Shown: positions 29,419 through 37,755, counted from the stretch's first letter. The stretch is DNA of 64,000 nt from UBA1952 sp965246785 (GCA_965246785.1 CBDFFM010000030.1:1-64000); one strand, 5' to 3'. The notes: generated by a model not told the origin, from the sequence alone. Made by a program: numbers and translations.

Positions 29419-30006
29419 TCATTTTACAGGAATAGTATTTACCCGCTGCAACAGGCTTAGAAAAGGCGCATCATGGCGCGAGTTCCCATAGCCATAGGTA
29501 TCCGTATAGCCTTCCTGTGAAAGTAACTGCGCCACTATTTCCGCCTTGCGGATGCCGTGGCAGTTCGGCCCATCCAGCTTTCCGGTGTAGCGGCCCCCCT
29601 TTACCGCAAATTCCGACCCTATAAGCTCAACATTCTGCGCCTCACACCATCCATGAAGCCATGTGGACGATGAGGCAGTTAGCACAATTACTTTATGGCC
29701 AAGCAGCTGGTGCCATTTTATCCGTGCAAGCACTTTCGGCCTGCAAATGCGGGGCAGGTAATCAGTAGAAAATGCTTCGCCCGCTTGCTGAATTTCCGCC
29801 GCAGCCTTCCCGCCAAAAAAGTACCCGAATACTTTTTCTTTCAGCCGCCAGTTTGGGAGCAGCTTAAGGCTATACAAGATGACCCAGGGGCTTAACTGCG
29901 CCATGCCGCGCCAATAAGCCTTGCGTCCGGCAGTGTAGCGGATGAATGCGAGAAAGCTATCCGCTGTGCTGATGGTGCCGTCAAAATCAAAGAATGCGAT
30001 GCCCAT
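29419..30006 (-). CDS. HAD-IB family phosphatase, paired with UbiA transferase
   Basis: 195 residues with motif I FFDFDGTIS (nucleophile Asp plus acid/base Asp), a helical cap (about 20-85), motif II VLTASSSTW and motif IV YGYGNSRHDAPFL. The size and order fit HAD subfamily IB (phosphoserine-phosphatase-like). The start is three bases after the stop of the UbiA gene, so the two are co-transcribed. In Bacteroidota and Actinobacteria such phosphatases accompany the polyprenyl-phosphate phosphoribosyltransferase and may remove the 5-phosphate from its product. That role is inferred from the pairing. Confidence 0.85.
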   Translation of the reverse strand: MGIAFFDFDGTISTADSFLAFIRYTAGRKAYWRGMAQLSPWVILYSLKLLPNWRLKEKVFGYFFGGKAAAEIQQAGEAFSTDYLPRICRPKVLARIKWHQLLGHKVIVLTASSSTWLHGWCEAQNVELIGSEFAVKGGRYTGKLDGPNCHGIRKAEIVAQLLSQEGYTDTYGYGNSRHDAPFLSLLQRVNTIPVK

Positions 30007-30009
30007 TTA

Positions 30010-30876
30010 TCAGCAGTAAATGAGATAGTAAAAAGTGCCGAGCCACGCGGCAATGCACAATATTAGAAAGACGTCTTTATACAGCAAGGCGACTGGGGAG
30101 CCTGTGGCTTCCTTCACAATAGAAAGCTGGAGGTAGCGCATGATGCCGAGAAAAACAGGCAGGGCAGTGATGTACACATGAGCAGAGCCAATACGGGCCA
30201 TTACTTCCGGCGAAACAGTATAGAGAATATAGGCAACGAGTGTGACCGAAAAGCTTACGGCCTTGGCGGCATCAATAAAGCCTTTGCTGTAACCGCCCTG
30301 TGCCACCCGCAGCAAAAGGTCTTCACTGCCTTCGCTTAATACGAGGTCGTCGCGTCGTTTTGCCAATGCTATGGAGAAGGAGAGCAGAAATGTGATGATG
30401 ATAATCCAGTGGCTGAGCGGTACATGACATACCGCCCCGCCTGCCGCCAGCCGGAGTACAAAGCCGGCACTCACACAGCTCAGGTCTATCAAGGAGATGT
30501 TTTTAAGCCAGAATGAATACAGCAGGTTGAGCACCAGATACGCTATAAGCGTTGCTTCTACCATGCGGGGTAAAAAGCAGCAGCCAACAAGTCCCCCGGC
30601 GAAAAGCAGAATTGCTAGTACGCCTGCCTGCCGCTTACTGATTGCGCCGCTGGCAAGGGGTCGCAATCTCTTTTGAGGATGCAAACGGTCATTCGGCAAA
30701 TCCACCCAATCATTTACTACATAAATGGTTGAGCTAAGCAGGCAAAAGCTCGCTACCGTAATAGCAAGTTGAGTGTACAGGACACTATCCAAATGAAAAA
30801 TCCTGCCCGCGAAAAAAGCGGGCAGGATAATCGCGCCATTCTTAATCCAATGGGGGATACGCATCTGCCGAAGCAC
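30010..30876 (-). CDS. UbiA-family prenyltransferase, decaprenyl-phosphate phosphoribosyltransferase type
   Basis: 288 residues from a GTG (30876); an ATG 12 bases later is the only other option. The start MLRQMRIPHWIKNGAIILP fits the R/K-x-x-x-WIKN opening of this subgroup. The aspartate-rich motif VVNDWVDLPNDRLHPQKR and the second motif ALAKRRDDLVL lie in loops between about eight membrane helices. The N-D-x2-D-x3-D-R-x-HPxKR form is that of enzymes placing phosphoribose on polyprenyl phosphate (compare mycobacterial DprE pathway entry), rather than of menaquinone or haem enzymes. Product could serve as donor for the GT-C-like proteins encoded just across. Substrate specificity is by motif similarity only. 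Confidence 0.85.
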   Translation of the reverse strand: MLRQMRIPHWIKNGAIILPAFFAGRIFHLDSVLYTQLAITVASFCLLSSTIYVVNDWVDLPNDRLHPQKRLRPLASGAISKRQAGVLAILLFAGGLVGCCFLPRMVEATLIAYLVLNLLYSFWLKNISLIDLSCVSAGFVLRLAAGGAVCHVPLSHWIIIITFLLSFSIALAKRRDDLVLSEGSEDLLLRVAQGGYSKGFIDAAKAVSFSVTLVAYILYTVSPEVMARIGSAHVYITALPVFLGIMRYLQLSIVKEATGSPVALLYKDVFLILCIAAWLGTFYYLIYC

Positions 30877-30972
30877 AGCGGCAACGAAAGGCGGGCGCTT
30901 GATATTCGTGCTGCGGATGTCGTTGGATTTAAGGCTTACCTGTGAGGGAGAAAGTGCAGGAATGATTGTACA

Positions 30973-31851
30973 TCATCGCAGCTTTACAATTTTTATATAG
31001 TTGCTGGCATCAGCACCCGGGTCTGCTCCAATCACTGTGCTGCTGCTTGCAAGCCTAACGTAGAAGTAATCGCCCGCGCTCATATATATTAACCGTTGCA
31101 GCGCGCCGCGGCTCTTCCGTGGATTTTGAAGAACAGCCGAACCAGAGTAAAAGGTGCCGTAATAGCTGCTGCTGGAATTGCCTGTGCCGTTATAATCCAG
31201 CATAGGGATGCCGGCGATGGCAGAAGGACTGGCCGTGGGTTCAGCAGTCATCTGAATGTCCACAAAATATAGCCCAGCAGTGGTTGCCGTAAACTTGCTG
31301 GTGGTCTGGGTAGATGGGCCACCAGTGCCGGTACCGGAAATGGAAACATTGGAAAAAGTGTTTCCTCCAGTAAGTACAGCAGGTGAGGTATTGGAACCGA
31401 AATAAATTGCATCAGGTAACGTAAGGGAGGAGCCAACCGAAGTAGTTTGGGCAGTGGTAATTGTTGCATATACTTCGTAAGAGGCCCCTACGCCCGTGCC
31501 CCAGCTAAGGTTAGTGCCATCGGTGGTCAGTACCTTGCCGGCATTGCCGGTCTGACTTGGCAGCGTTGTGCCACCGCCTACCGCCGTCCATGCGGTACCA
31601 TCGTAGAAATAGAAGCCATTCAGCGTAATATCATACACCATCAACCCCGTGGCAGGCACGCTCACGCTATTCGCCGTTGCAATGTTGTTGCGCTGCGTAG
31701 TAGTCATGCGCGGCACGAGCATTCCCTTTGTAGTGGATGATACATCCAGCGCTGCCGTAGCAGTAGGTGTGGTGTTGATGCCCACGCTTTGGGCCGTCGC
31801 TGCCGCTGTTGCAAATAATGCCAGGGCGATTGTGAGGAAAAGTTGTTTCAT
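30973..31851 (-). CDS. Secreted surface protein with C1q-like C-terminus, paralogue A
   Basis: 292 residues. Signal peptide MKQLFLTIALALFATAAATA is followed by the GINTTPTATAALDVSSTTKG / MLVPRMTTTQRNNI / ATGLMVYDITLNGFYFYDGT module common at the N-terminus of exported Bacteroidota proteins (also seen in tail-fibre-like proteins). The rest (about 125-292) is beta-rich with FTATTAGLYFVDIQMTA and SAGDYFYVRLASSS, resembling a C1q/TNF-like jelly roll. There is no T9SS sorting domain. The first 100 residues are almost identical to those of the protein at 33377-34156, while the ends differ. The binding target is unknown. Confidence 0.8.
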   Translation of the reverse strand: MKQLFLTIALALFATAAATAQSVGINTTPTATAALDVSSTTKGMLVPRMTTTQRNNIATANSVSVPATGLMVYDITLNGFYFYDGTAWTAVGGGTTLPSQTGNAGKVLTTDGTNLSWGTGVGASYEVYATITTAQTTSVGSSLTLPDAIYFGSNTSPAVLTGGNTFSNVSISGTGTGGPSTQTTSKFTATTAGLYFVDIQMTAEPTASPSAIAGIPMLDYNGTGNSSSSYYGTFYSGSAVLQNPRKSRGALQRLIYMSAGDYFYVRLASSSTVIGADPGADASNYIKIVKLR

Positions 31852-31891
31852 GTCTGTGTTTATTTTAGTCGTTGAATGTTCTGTTTGAAAA

Positions 31892-33313
31892 TTATTGCTT
31901 TACAATTTTGTGGGCGCTGCCATCGGCAAGGCGGAGCGTGTATATGCCGGCAGGCCAGCTATGCACGTCCAGTATTGTGTTGCCTGTTGATAGTCCGAAT
32001 TGGGTTATTACTCTGCCCTGCGCATCCAGCATTGTAGCGACCGTGTTGCCTAGGCTGCCAGCTGTGCAGTTTATGGTCAATTCAGCCGTCGCGGGCTGCG
32101 GATAAACTGCTATAGCGTTAGCCCCCTCGCCCGCATTGCGGCGCAGGGAAATGATTTGGCTGAAGCGCGATGCGCTGCCTTCGGTAATGCGAAGCCGGTA
32201 GTAGCTCACGCCTGCCAATGGCTGCCGGTCGTAAGCAATGTACTGGCTGTTGCTGCCTTTACCGGCAACATCCTGAAGCGCGGTAAAAGAGCTGCCGTTG
32301 GCGCTGCGCTCAACGCTAAAAGTTGTGGCTCCTGCATCCTCCATTGCTGTTGCCCAGTCTAAGCGATTGGCCCCGCCGTCCCCTCTGCCGGTAAACGCGA
32401 GGAGCGTAAGCGGCAGCGGGCTGGCTGTAGAAATGCTACCCAGCGTAAATGGGCTGAATGTAGAGATGCTATTTCCTGTAACAGAACCATTGGCGGTAGT
32501 GCCGCTCACGCTTGTCGCGCCTTCATTGAGCCATTGGCCGCCGCTCAGGTGCGCCACACGAAGGTCTGCCGTATTTGCGATGCCTGTATTATTGTAGCTG
32601 TCAAAGTAGATGGTAACTGCGCCGGTGGCCGTGCCTGCGGGCGTTAAGTCCCAATATTCTTTGCGGTTCACAGCAACGAGCGGGGTGGATGATGAGCCGC
32701 CCGTGCCGAACGTGGCAGCACCGGGGTCGCTACCAAAATAGCGAGCCGTCATGCCGGCGCTATTTGCGCTGAGATTGATGCCTACCGGCTGATACTTTGA
32801 CGCATTACCAACCGGATAGGTAAATGAGCCGGTGCCTCCTTTCTGTACATAGCCATCTACATGGCTGGCGTCTGTAGGTGTGCCGCTCACAGAGCCATTG
32901 GCCGTGAATACGACCGGATAGCTTGCATTCGTAGCGGTGACAAGGCCGGATGTGAATGTCATTGCGCCATCTACCTGCAAAGGTGTTGCAAGCGTAATGC
33001 CTGCGGCGTTATTCACCACCACATCTTTAGCCACTACAGGCGATGTGCCGCTGAGTGTCTGCGCAGCAGAGCCGTTGAGTGTCAGGTTGCTGCCGCTGGG
33101 CGCGGTGAGGGTGCCATTATTGAGCGTATTGCCCGATACGTTCAGTGTGCCACTGTTGTTAATGGTACTGCCTGTGGCATTGGTCAGGTCGCCGACTACA
33201 TACACGGTGGTGCTGCTGCTGATATTGAGCGTTGCGCCATTGTTGTAGAGGGCCTGGGCGGTGCCTGCGAGGGGCAGGGCGAGTGCTGCTATAAGGATGG
33301 ATATGCGGTGCAT
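31892..33313 (-). CDS. T9SS type A sorted beta-repeat surface protein
   Basis: 473 residues with a signal peptide (MHRISILIAALALPLAGTAQ). An Asn/Thr/Ser/Gly-rich repeat part (GTLNVSGNTLNNGTLTAPSG...) looks like a short beta-helix. A pro-rich linker leads to the fibronectin-like segment (LPLTLLAFTGRGDGGANRLD, SYYRLRITEGSASRFSQII) and a type A sorting domain (AIAVYPQPATAELTINC, ATMLDAQGRVITQF, WPAGIYTLRLADGSAHKIVK). It sits between the two paralogous C1q-like genes on the same strand, 40 bases before one and 63 bases after the other, so the three may form one transcript. It is presumably anchored on or released from the cell surface; ligand unknown. Confidence 0.88.
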   Translation of the reverse strand: MHRISILIAALALPLAGTAQALYNNGATLNISSSTTVYVVGDLTNATGSTINNSGTLNVSGNTLNNGTLTAPSGSNLTLNGSAAQTLSGTSPVVAKDVVVNNAAGITLATPLQVDGAMTFTSGLVTATNASYPVVFTANGSVSGTPTDASHVDGYVQKGGTGSFTYPVGNASKYQPVGINLSANSAGMTARYFGSDPGAATFGTGGSSSTPLVAVNRKEYWDLTPAGTATGAVTIYFDSYNNTGIANTADLRVAHLSGGQWLNEGATSVSGTTANGSVTGNSISTFSPFTLGSISTASPLPLTLLAFTGRGDGGANRLDWATAMEDAGATTFSVERSANGSSFTALQDVAGKGSNSQYIAYDRQPLAGVSYYRLRITEGSASRFSQIISLRRNAGEGANAIAVYPQPATAELTINCTAGSLGNTVATMLDAQGRVITQFGLSTGNTILDVHSWPAGIYTLRLADGSAHKIVKQ

Positions 33314-33376
33314 GAGGTTGCTTGTTTTTTGGAGAATGATTTGATGCGTGACGACACCAACGACGGCAGAAGAAAA

Positions 33377-34156
33377 TTAGTTCAGCTTCACTACCGTCAG
33401 CTTGCAGCTACCATCATTCTTAATGGTCGCAGTTGTAGCGCTGTTTGCAGATAGCCCTTTAATTACAAAAGAGTCACCGGCATTGAGGTACACCGTAGCG
33501 GTTATTTCTCCCCTGCCTTTCAGGCCCGACGGGAAGTTGGCATTTGCCACAACCGGATAGGGGCCATACACATCGGTCGCATTAATGAAACTGGAGGAGC
33601 TGCCGTTTGGCGTAATCTCTATTTTAAACCAAGTCCCTACGGTATTTGAGGCAGGTGATTGGTCAGCGGATATTGCCCGCACCTGCACGTAGTAAAGCCC
33701 GGCTTGCCCGGTACCTACGGTGTAGGTATTTGTGCTTGTAGAATAGCTGCCCAGCGTTGGCGTTGTAACTACGTTGTCAAACACAATTACGTCGCCGGTA
33801 TTTGTGCCCTGCGCATTGGCAGGCGTTTGCGTTGCAGCAATTTTTGTAGCTACGAGTTCTAACTTTGCGCCTCCTGTGCCGCCGCCAACTGCCGTCCAAG
33901 CCGTGCCATTGTAGAAGTAGAAAGCATTCAGGGTGATATCATACACCATCAGCCCTGTGGCAGGCACACTTACGCTGTTAGCCGTTGCAATGTTGTTGCG
34001 CTGCGTAGTGGTCATGCGCGGCACCAGCATGCCTTTGGTAGTGGATGATACATCCAGCGCGGCGGTGGCGGTAGGCGTGGTGTTGATGCCTACGCTTTGT
34101 GCATGTGCTGCCAGTACGGCAAGAGAGAGAACAAGGGTGGTAAAAAGGCGTTTCAT
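33377..34156 (-). CDS. Secreted surface protein with C1q-like C-terminus, paralogue B
   Basis: I start at the ATG at 34156 (signal peptide MKRLFTTLVLSLAVLAAHA); a longer frame runs into the promoter repeats and is unlikely. The N-terminal module is nearly identical in protein and DNA to that of paralogue A (30973-31851). The C-terminal part differs: GDVIVFDNVVTTPTLGSYST, TVGTGQAGLYYVQVRAISAD and LNAGDSFVIKGLSANS, again a C1q-like jelly-roll pattern. 259 residues, no sorting domain. It is divergent from a sensor kinase, with a repeat-bearing promoter between them, so it is a likely target of that two-component pair. Confidence 0.82.
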   Translation of the reverse strand: MKRLFTTLVLSLAVLAAHAQSVGINTTPTATAALDVSSTTKGMLVPRMTTTQRNNIATANSVSVPATGLMVYDITLNAFYFYNGTAWTAVGGGTGGAKLELVATKIAATQTPANAQGTNTGDVIVFDNVVTTPTLGSYSTSTNTYTVGTGQAGLYYVQVRAISADQSPASNTVGTWFKIEITPNGSSSSFINATDVYGPYPVVANANFPSGLKGRGEITATVYLNAGDSFVIKGLSANSATTATIKNDGSCKLTVVKLN

Positions 34157-34179
34157 TGCGGTTGTTTTTTTAGAAACCC

Positions 34180-34252
34180 CAAAGAAAGTCCAGTCAATCC
34201 GCAAGCGTTTGAAAATGAGCACTTGTGACAAAACTTTGAGCACTTGTGACAA
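34180..34252 (-). promoter_or_regulatory. Two 21-bp-spaced direct repeats and -7-like box, divergent promoter
   Basis: On the plus strand GAGCACTTGTGACAA occurs at 34217-34231 and again, identically, at 34238-34252, 21 bases apart. Reading towards the surface-protein gene on the minus strand, a -7-like TTTCTTTG (34187-34180) follows after 29 bases. There is no good -33 TTTG, which would suit an activator-dependent promoter. Orientation, repeat spacing and distance are the same as at 24592-24664. The LytTR regulator encoded at 35978-36763 is the obvious candidate binder, by inference. Confidence 0.7.
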
Positions 34253-34365
34253 TTCTCAAGGCTGCTTACCGCTGAAAACTTCATCACCTTTGTCCACTTC
34301 CCATTTTGCACACACTTACGTTATTAGCCTCTTTCCGCCTTTGGCGCTCGCCTGCGCGGGGCGTA

Positions 34366-35991
34366 ATGATGTGCGCCACCCTGTTCTTCAGCGCCTTGCA
34401 CGTGCAGGCATCGCCCGACACTGCTGCCTTCAATGCCCTTATCCGCCGGGGCAATGCGGTGTATGCTGAGAAGGCTGGCTATGCCACCTTTACCCAAAGC
34501 CTACGCTACTTTGACTCTGCCCAGATAATCGCTGAGCACAGCGGCGACACGCTGATGCTTGCAAAGGCCACCGCAGCGCGTGGACGCATCTATGACGCAT
34601 GGAACCGCGAGCCGCATAAAACCGTGGAGCTTTTCAGCAAAGCCGCAGACCTCTACCGGCAGGCAGGAGACGAAGGATATTACTTCTACCTGACCCATCT
34701 TGTAGCACACGCCTACGATAAGATGGGCGATAGTGTAGGTGCTACCGGCGTATTGCGGAGGATGCTGCGCGAGCTTGCCGGGCGCGATACGGCTACGTTG
34801 CATCATTACAGTTTCCTGTGCGAAATGGCGCTGATTGCTACACAGGTACGCGCATATGCGCTTGCCGATACCATCCTGCATACACTTACCCGCCGTTCGT
34901 GGATTACAAACGACCCGGACAGCTACAACTTCTTAGACCATTACTACCTTACCCAAAGCAGGCTGGATATATACTGGCGTAATATGCCGCGCTCGCCCTA
35001 CCTGGATTCGCTGACGATTGCATACTCCCGCGTACCGCCCCTTTATGACAGGATGTTCTATGCCAGTGAGCTTGCTGATATGTATGGCGCGATAGAAGAT
35101 TATGGGTCAGCCTACCACTTTCGCAGCATCCAAAGTACACTTACCGACAGCCTTGCGAAGGGCAACGATTTTGAGCAGATGCAGCGTGCGCTGATTGTTA
35201 GTGAGACCGCCGCTGAGCGCCGCCGTATGGAATATGAGCAAGCCACAAGCCGCGCACGAACACAGGTTATCTGGGTATTGGGCGCGCTGCTTGCCGTTAT
35301 CACATTGCTTAGCATCTATCTCCTCCGTCGCAATAAGAAATACAGGGCGCAGTCGCGCCATTTGGAAAAGCTGAATGGAGCGCTGGATGCGCAGGTGAAT
35401 AAAATAGAAGTGCTGAACAAAGAAATCCAGCACCGTGTAAAGAACAACCTCTACACCATCTACAGCCTCCTGCACATGCAGCAGGACAGCACTGACAACG
35501 AAGAAGTGATTGCACACCTGGAAGCGGCACGGCTGCGCGTGGAAAGCGTTGCAGCCCTGCATGACCACCTTCTGGCCGGCTCCGACACTGTGGACTTCAG
35601 CGGGTATGTCAAAACGCTCATCACCAAGATTGTGAGCTGCTATGCCGACCGGCGGGGCGTTGTAACGCACATCAATACAGAGCCAGTGAGCCTGCCGGTC
35701 AATACTTCCTTTGCACTTTCGCTGATACTGAACGAGTGGATTACCAATTCCATAAAATATGCGGCAGTGCCGGGCGAGGTCGTCAATATGGACTTGCGCA
35801 TTGTCAACGGCGACGGGGAAGTGTGCATTGACTATGCTGACGATGGTGAACTGCCGGGCAAGCCCGCTGGCAGAGCCGGGCTGGGCACAGACATCGTGCG
35901 ACTGCTCACGGCACAGGTAAAAGGAAAACTTACGATGGTTGGCGGCCATCCATATCGTTACAACCTTTGCATCCCCAATGAACAACAGTAG
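34366..35991 (+). CDS. Sensor histidine kinase, HisKA_2 type with TPR-like sensor
   Basis: The ATG at 34366 gives a short signal sequence (MMCATLFFSALHVQASPD); a TTG at 34306 is possible. The extracytoplasmic part (to about residue 290) is all-helical, TPR-like (GNAVYAEKAGYATFTQSLRY, KTVELFSKAADLYRQAGDEG). One membrane helix (WVLGALLAVITLLSIYLL), a coiled coil and the HisKA_2 domain follow: VLNKEIQHRVKNNLYTIYSL with the phospho-acceptor His. The ATPase domain has LILNEWITNSIKYA and GLGTDIVRLL. The gene overlaps its response regulator by 14 bases, so translation is probably coupled. Divergent from the C1q-like surface gene. Confidence 0.9.
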   Translation: MMCATLFFSALHVQASPDTAAFNALIRRGNAVYAEKAGYATFTQSLRYFDSAQIIAEHSGDTLMLAKATAARGRIYDAWNREPHKTVELFSKAADLYRQAGDEGYYFYLTHLVAHAYDKMGDSVGATGVLRRMLRELAGRDTATLHHYSFLCEMALIATQVRAYALADTILHTLTRRSWITNDPDSYNFLDHYYLTQSRLDIYWRNMPRSPYLDSLTIAYSRVPPLYDRMFYASELADMYGAIEDYGSAYHFRSIQSTLTDSLAKGNDFEQMQRALIVSETAAERRRMEYEQATSRARTQVIWVLGALLAVITLLSIYLLRRNKKYRAQSRHLEKLNGALDAQVNKIEVLNKEIQHRVKNNLYTIYSLLHMQQDSTDNEEVIAHLEAARLRVESVAALHDHLLAGSDTVDFSGYVKTLITKIVSCYADRRGVVTHINTEPVSLPVNTSFALSLILNEWITNSIKYAAVPGEVVNMDLRIVNGDGEVCIDYADDGELPGKPAGRAGLGTDIVRLLTAQVKGKLTMVGGHPYRYNLCIPNEQQ

Positions 35992-36763
35992 CCGCATCAG
36001 AATCGCCATTGTAGAAGACGAGGCGCTCATAGCCGATGAGATACGCCGCGCATTGGAAGGGCTGGGCTACGAGGTAAGCGGCATCTACTACGATTACACC
36101 TCGGCAGCTGCCGCCATCGCTACTGTTGATGCCGACCTTTTTATGCTGGACATCAATCTTGGTAGCAAAGGGGAGCATGGTGGCATTGCGCTTGCGGCAT
36201 TAATCAAGGCGACAGCTCCAAAACCTTTTATTTTTCTCACGGCCTACAGCGACAAAGACACGATTGCAAAAGCAACCGCGTTGCACCCGGCCAATTACCT
36301 TATTAAGCCAGTGAATCCGGCGGCGCTGTTTGCCGCAATACAACTCTCTATTGCAAAGTCGGATGCATCGCAACAAGACAAGGGGATACAACGTGACGAT
36401 AGTCTGCCTCACTACTTCTACGCCAAAGTAGGAGGCCGAACTACACAGCTCTTTTGGCGAGATGTTTATGCGATGGAAGCAAGCAAAAACTATGTGCTCG
36501 TCTATTCAACAGCCCATAGTGGCGAGTACCCCATCCGTGGCAGTATAAACTTCGTACTGGATAGTCTGGTGCCCGAAGGCCTGCGTAACGACTTCTTCAG
36601 GATGGGCCGCAACCTGTGTCTGAGCCGTGCACACATAACCCATGCTAACGAAGCTCAAATAATTTGCGGAGAACGGTTGTTTGAAAATGGTGGCAGGCTT
36701 ACGGAAAGCCAGCTTGTGATGCTGATTAGTTCTATGTCTGATGATAAACGGGCTACAAATTAG
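35978..36763 (+). CDS. LytTR-family response regulator
   Basis: The ATG at 35978 lies inside the end of the kinase gene and gives a clean receiver start (MNNSSRIRIAIVEDEALIAD). Receiver residues: E13/D14, phospho-acceptor Asp58 (FMLDINLG), Thr88, Lys110. The linker is followed by a LytTR-like domain (about 140-255; TQLFWRDVYAMEASKNYVLV, FFRMGRNLCLSRAHI). 261 residues, intact. It probably controls the repeat-bearing promoter at 34.2 kb, and perhaps the matching one at 24.6 kb; this is inferred from position and motif spacing. Confidence 0.92.
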   Translation: MNNSSRIRIAIVEDEALIADEIRRALEGLGYEVSGIYYDYTSAAAAIATVDADLFMLDINLGSKGEHGGIALAALIKATAPKPFIFLTAYSDKDTIAKATALHPANYLIKPVNPAALFAAIQLSIAKSDASQQDKGIQRDDSLPHYFYAKVGGRTTQLFWRDVYAMEASKNYVLVYSTAHSGEYPIRGSINFVLDSLVPEGLRNDFFRMGRNLCLSRAHITHANEAQIICGERLFENGGRLTESQLVMLISSMSDDKRATN

Positions 36764-36886
36764 GGTGTAGGGTTAGTTTGAATGGCTCACGCCGCTTTGC
36801 GCTTTTGCTATGGAGATTCCGCTTTTAGTGAATTATTCCACCCTAATTATCTTTATAGCAGCGTCAAAAGCACCACCACATCATCC

Positions 36887-37660
36887 ATGGATACCTCCGA
36901 AAGCCTGCCTGTCAAGCTCTACTATGATTTAATTGGAGAGGCAGAAGCCGCTGCACGGAAAGCCATATCCATGACCACGCTACTGCAAAAAGAAATGGGT
37001 CTATTCCTTGAGACTTTAGCGGACGAGCGGGGCCGTCTTGCAGCATTAGAAGCGAAGCTAAAGGCAATACAGCAAACCTATATTTATGCCCCTTTTACAG
37101 AGCTTCTCTACGATGATTATTACGGTGAATTGAATATAGACGGCTTAAGGAAATGGGAAGAGCACACTGAAATTAAAGCCGTCATTACATGGCTCCAAAA
37201 GAACGGCGTAGCAATTGATAATGACCTTTCCGAGTATGATTACCGGATAGTGAAAGGGGCAATGGAGGAAGAATATGAACGCTTCTGTTACGCTAAAGCA
37301 GCCATTGATTACCTGCAAACTGCAATCTGGAAACTGGAAGGCCGCATGGCTCTTGCAGCAGGCTATAAAGCTGATACCGGCCTCCGCTGGAATCTTACTT
37401 CAAAATCACCTTTCACAAAGACTGATTTTGAGAATTTGATGAGCTCCCTTTGGGAAAAGAAATTCATCACCCACACTTCCGGTAAAAAGGAAGTGGCCAT
37501 GAAAGCCCTGTATGGCGTGTTTGATTTACCAGTACCCGAAAAAATCGGTACAAACAGGCATAAAGCCAAAGCCGCCGGTACTACTTCAGAGGGTAGCTAC
37601 GAGATTTTTGACAGGCTTAAAGCCGCTCATCAGCAATACCTTACCACGAACGTAAGGTAA
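36887..37660 (+). CDS. RteC-like helical protein of a mobile element (tentative)
   Basis: 257 residues from the ATG at 36887; longer starts lack support. Strongly helical and charged (EAEAAARKAISMTTLLQKEM, EYERFCYAKAAIDYLQTAIW). The C-terminal part WNLTSKSPFTKTDFENLMSS ... KALYGVFDLPVPEKIG resembles the end of RteC-type proteins, where a similar segment decides on a helix-turn-helix-like fold. RteC regulates excision of Bacteroides conjugative transposons. The match is weak by eye, but the position, leading into a repeat region and a recombinase, supports it. AT-richer than the flanks. Confidence 0.55.
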   Translation: MDTSESLPVKLYYDLIGEAEAAARKAISMTTLLQKEMGLFLETLADERGRLAALEAKLKAIQQTYIYAPFTELLYDDYYGELNIDGLRKWEEHTEIKAVITWLQKNGVAIDNDLSEYDYRIVKGAMEEEYERFCYAKAAIDYLQTAIWKLEGRMALAAGYKADTGLRWNLTSKSPFTKTDFENLMSSLWEKKFITHTSGKKEVAMKALYGVFDLPVPEKIGTNRHKAKAAGTTSEGSYEIFDRLKAAHQQYLTTNVR

Positions 37661-37703
37661 GTCACGGAGGTAGTACACTGCCTTACCAGAACCGCTTCCG
37701 TTT

Positions 37704-37755
37704 GGTTGCTATTTGCGGTCATAATCAATCTTAATTATGACCCCAAACAGCAACC
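37704..37755. repeat. 22-bp inverted repeat with 8-base loop
   Basis: Arm 37704-37725 and arm 37734-37755 are complementary at 20 of 22 positions around the loop CAATCTTA; the inner nine bases (GGTCATAAT/ATTATGACC) are perfect. It lies 44 bases after the RteC-like gene. It may be its terminator, but without a T-tract; an operator, origin or recombination site of the element is as likely. A 71-codon frame starts inside it (TTG at 37706). Confidence 0.8.

Noticed and set aside
33377..34252. Longer start (34252) for the C1q-like protein
   Set aside because: The extra residues are the translated regulatory repeats (SQVLKVLSQVL); the ATG at 34156 gives a proper signal peptide.
35107..36030. 307-codon minus-strand frame over the histidine kinase
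   Set aside because: Antisense shadow; the plus strand carries the H-box and ATPase motifs.
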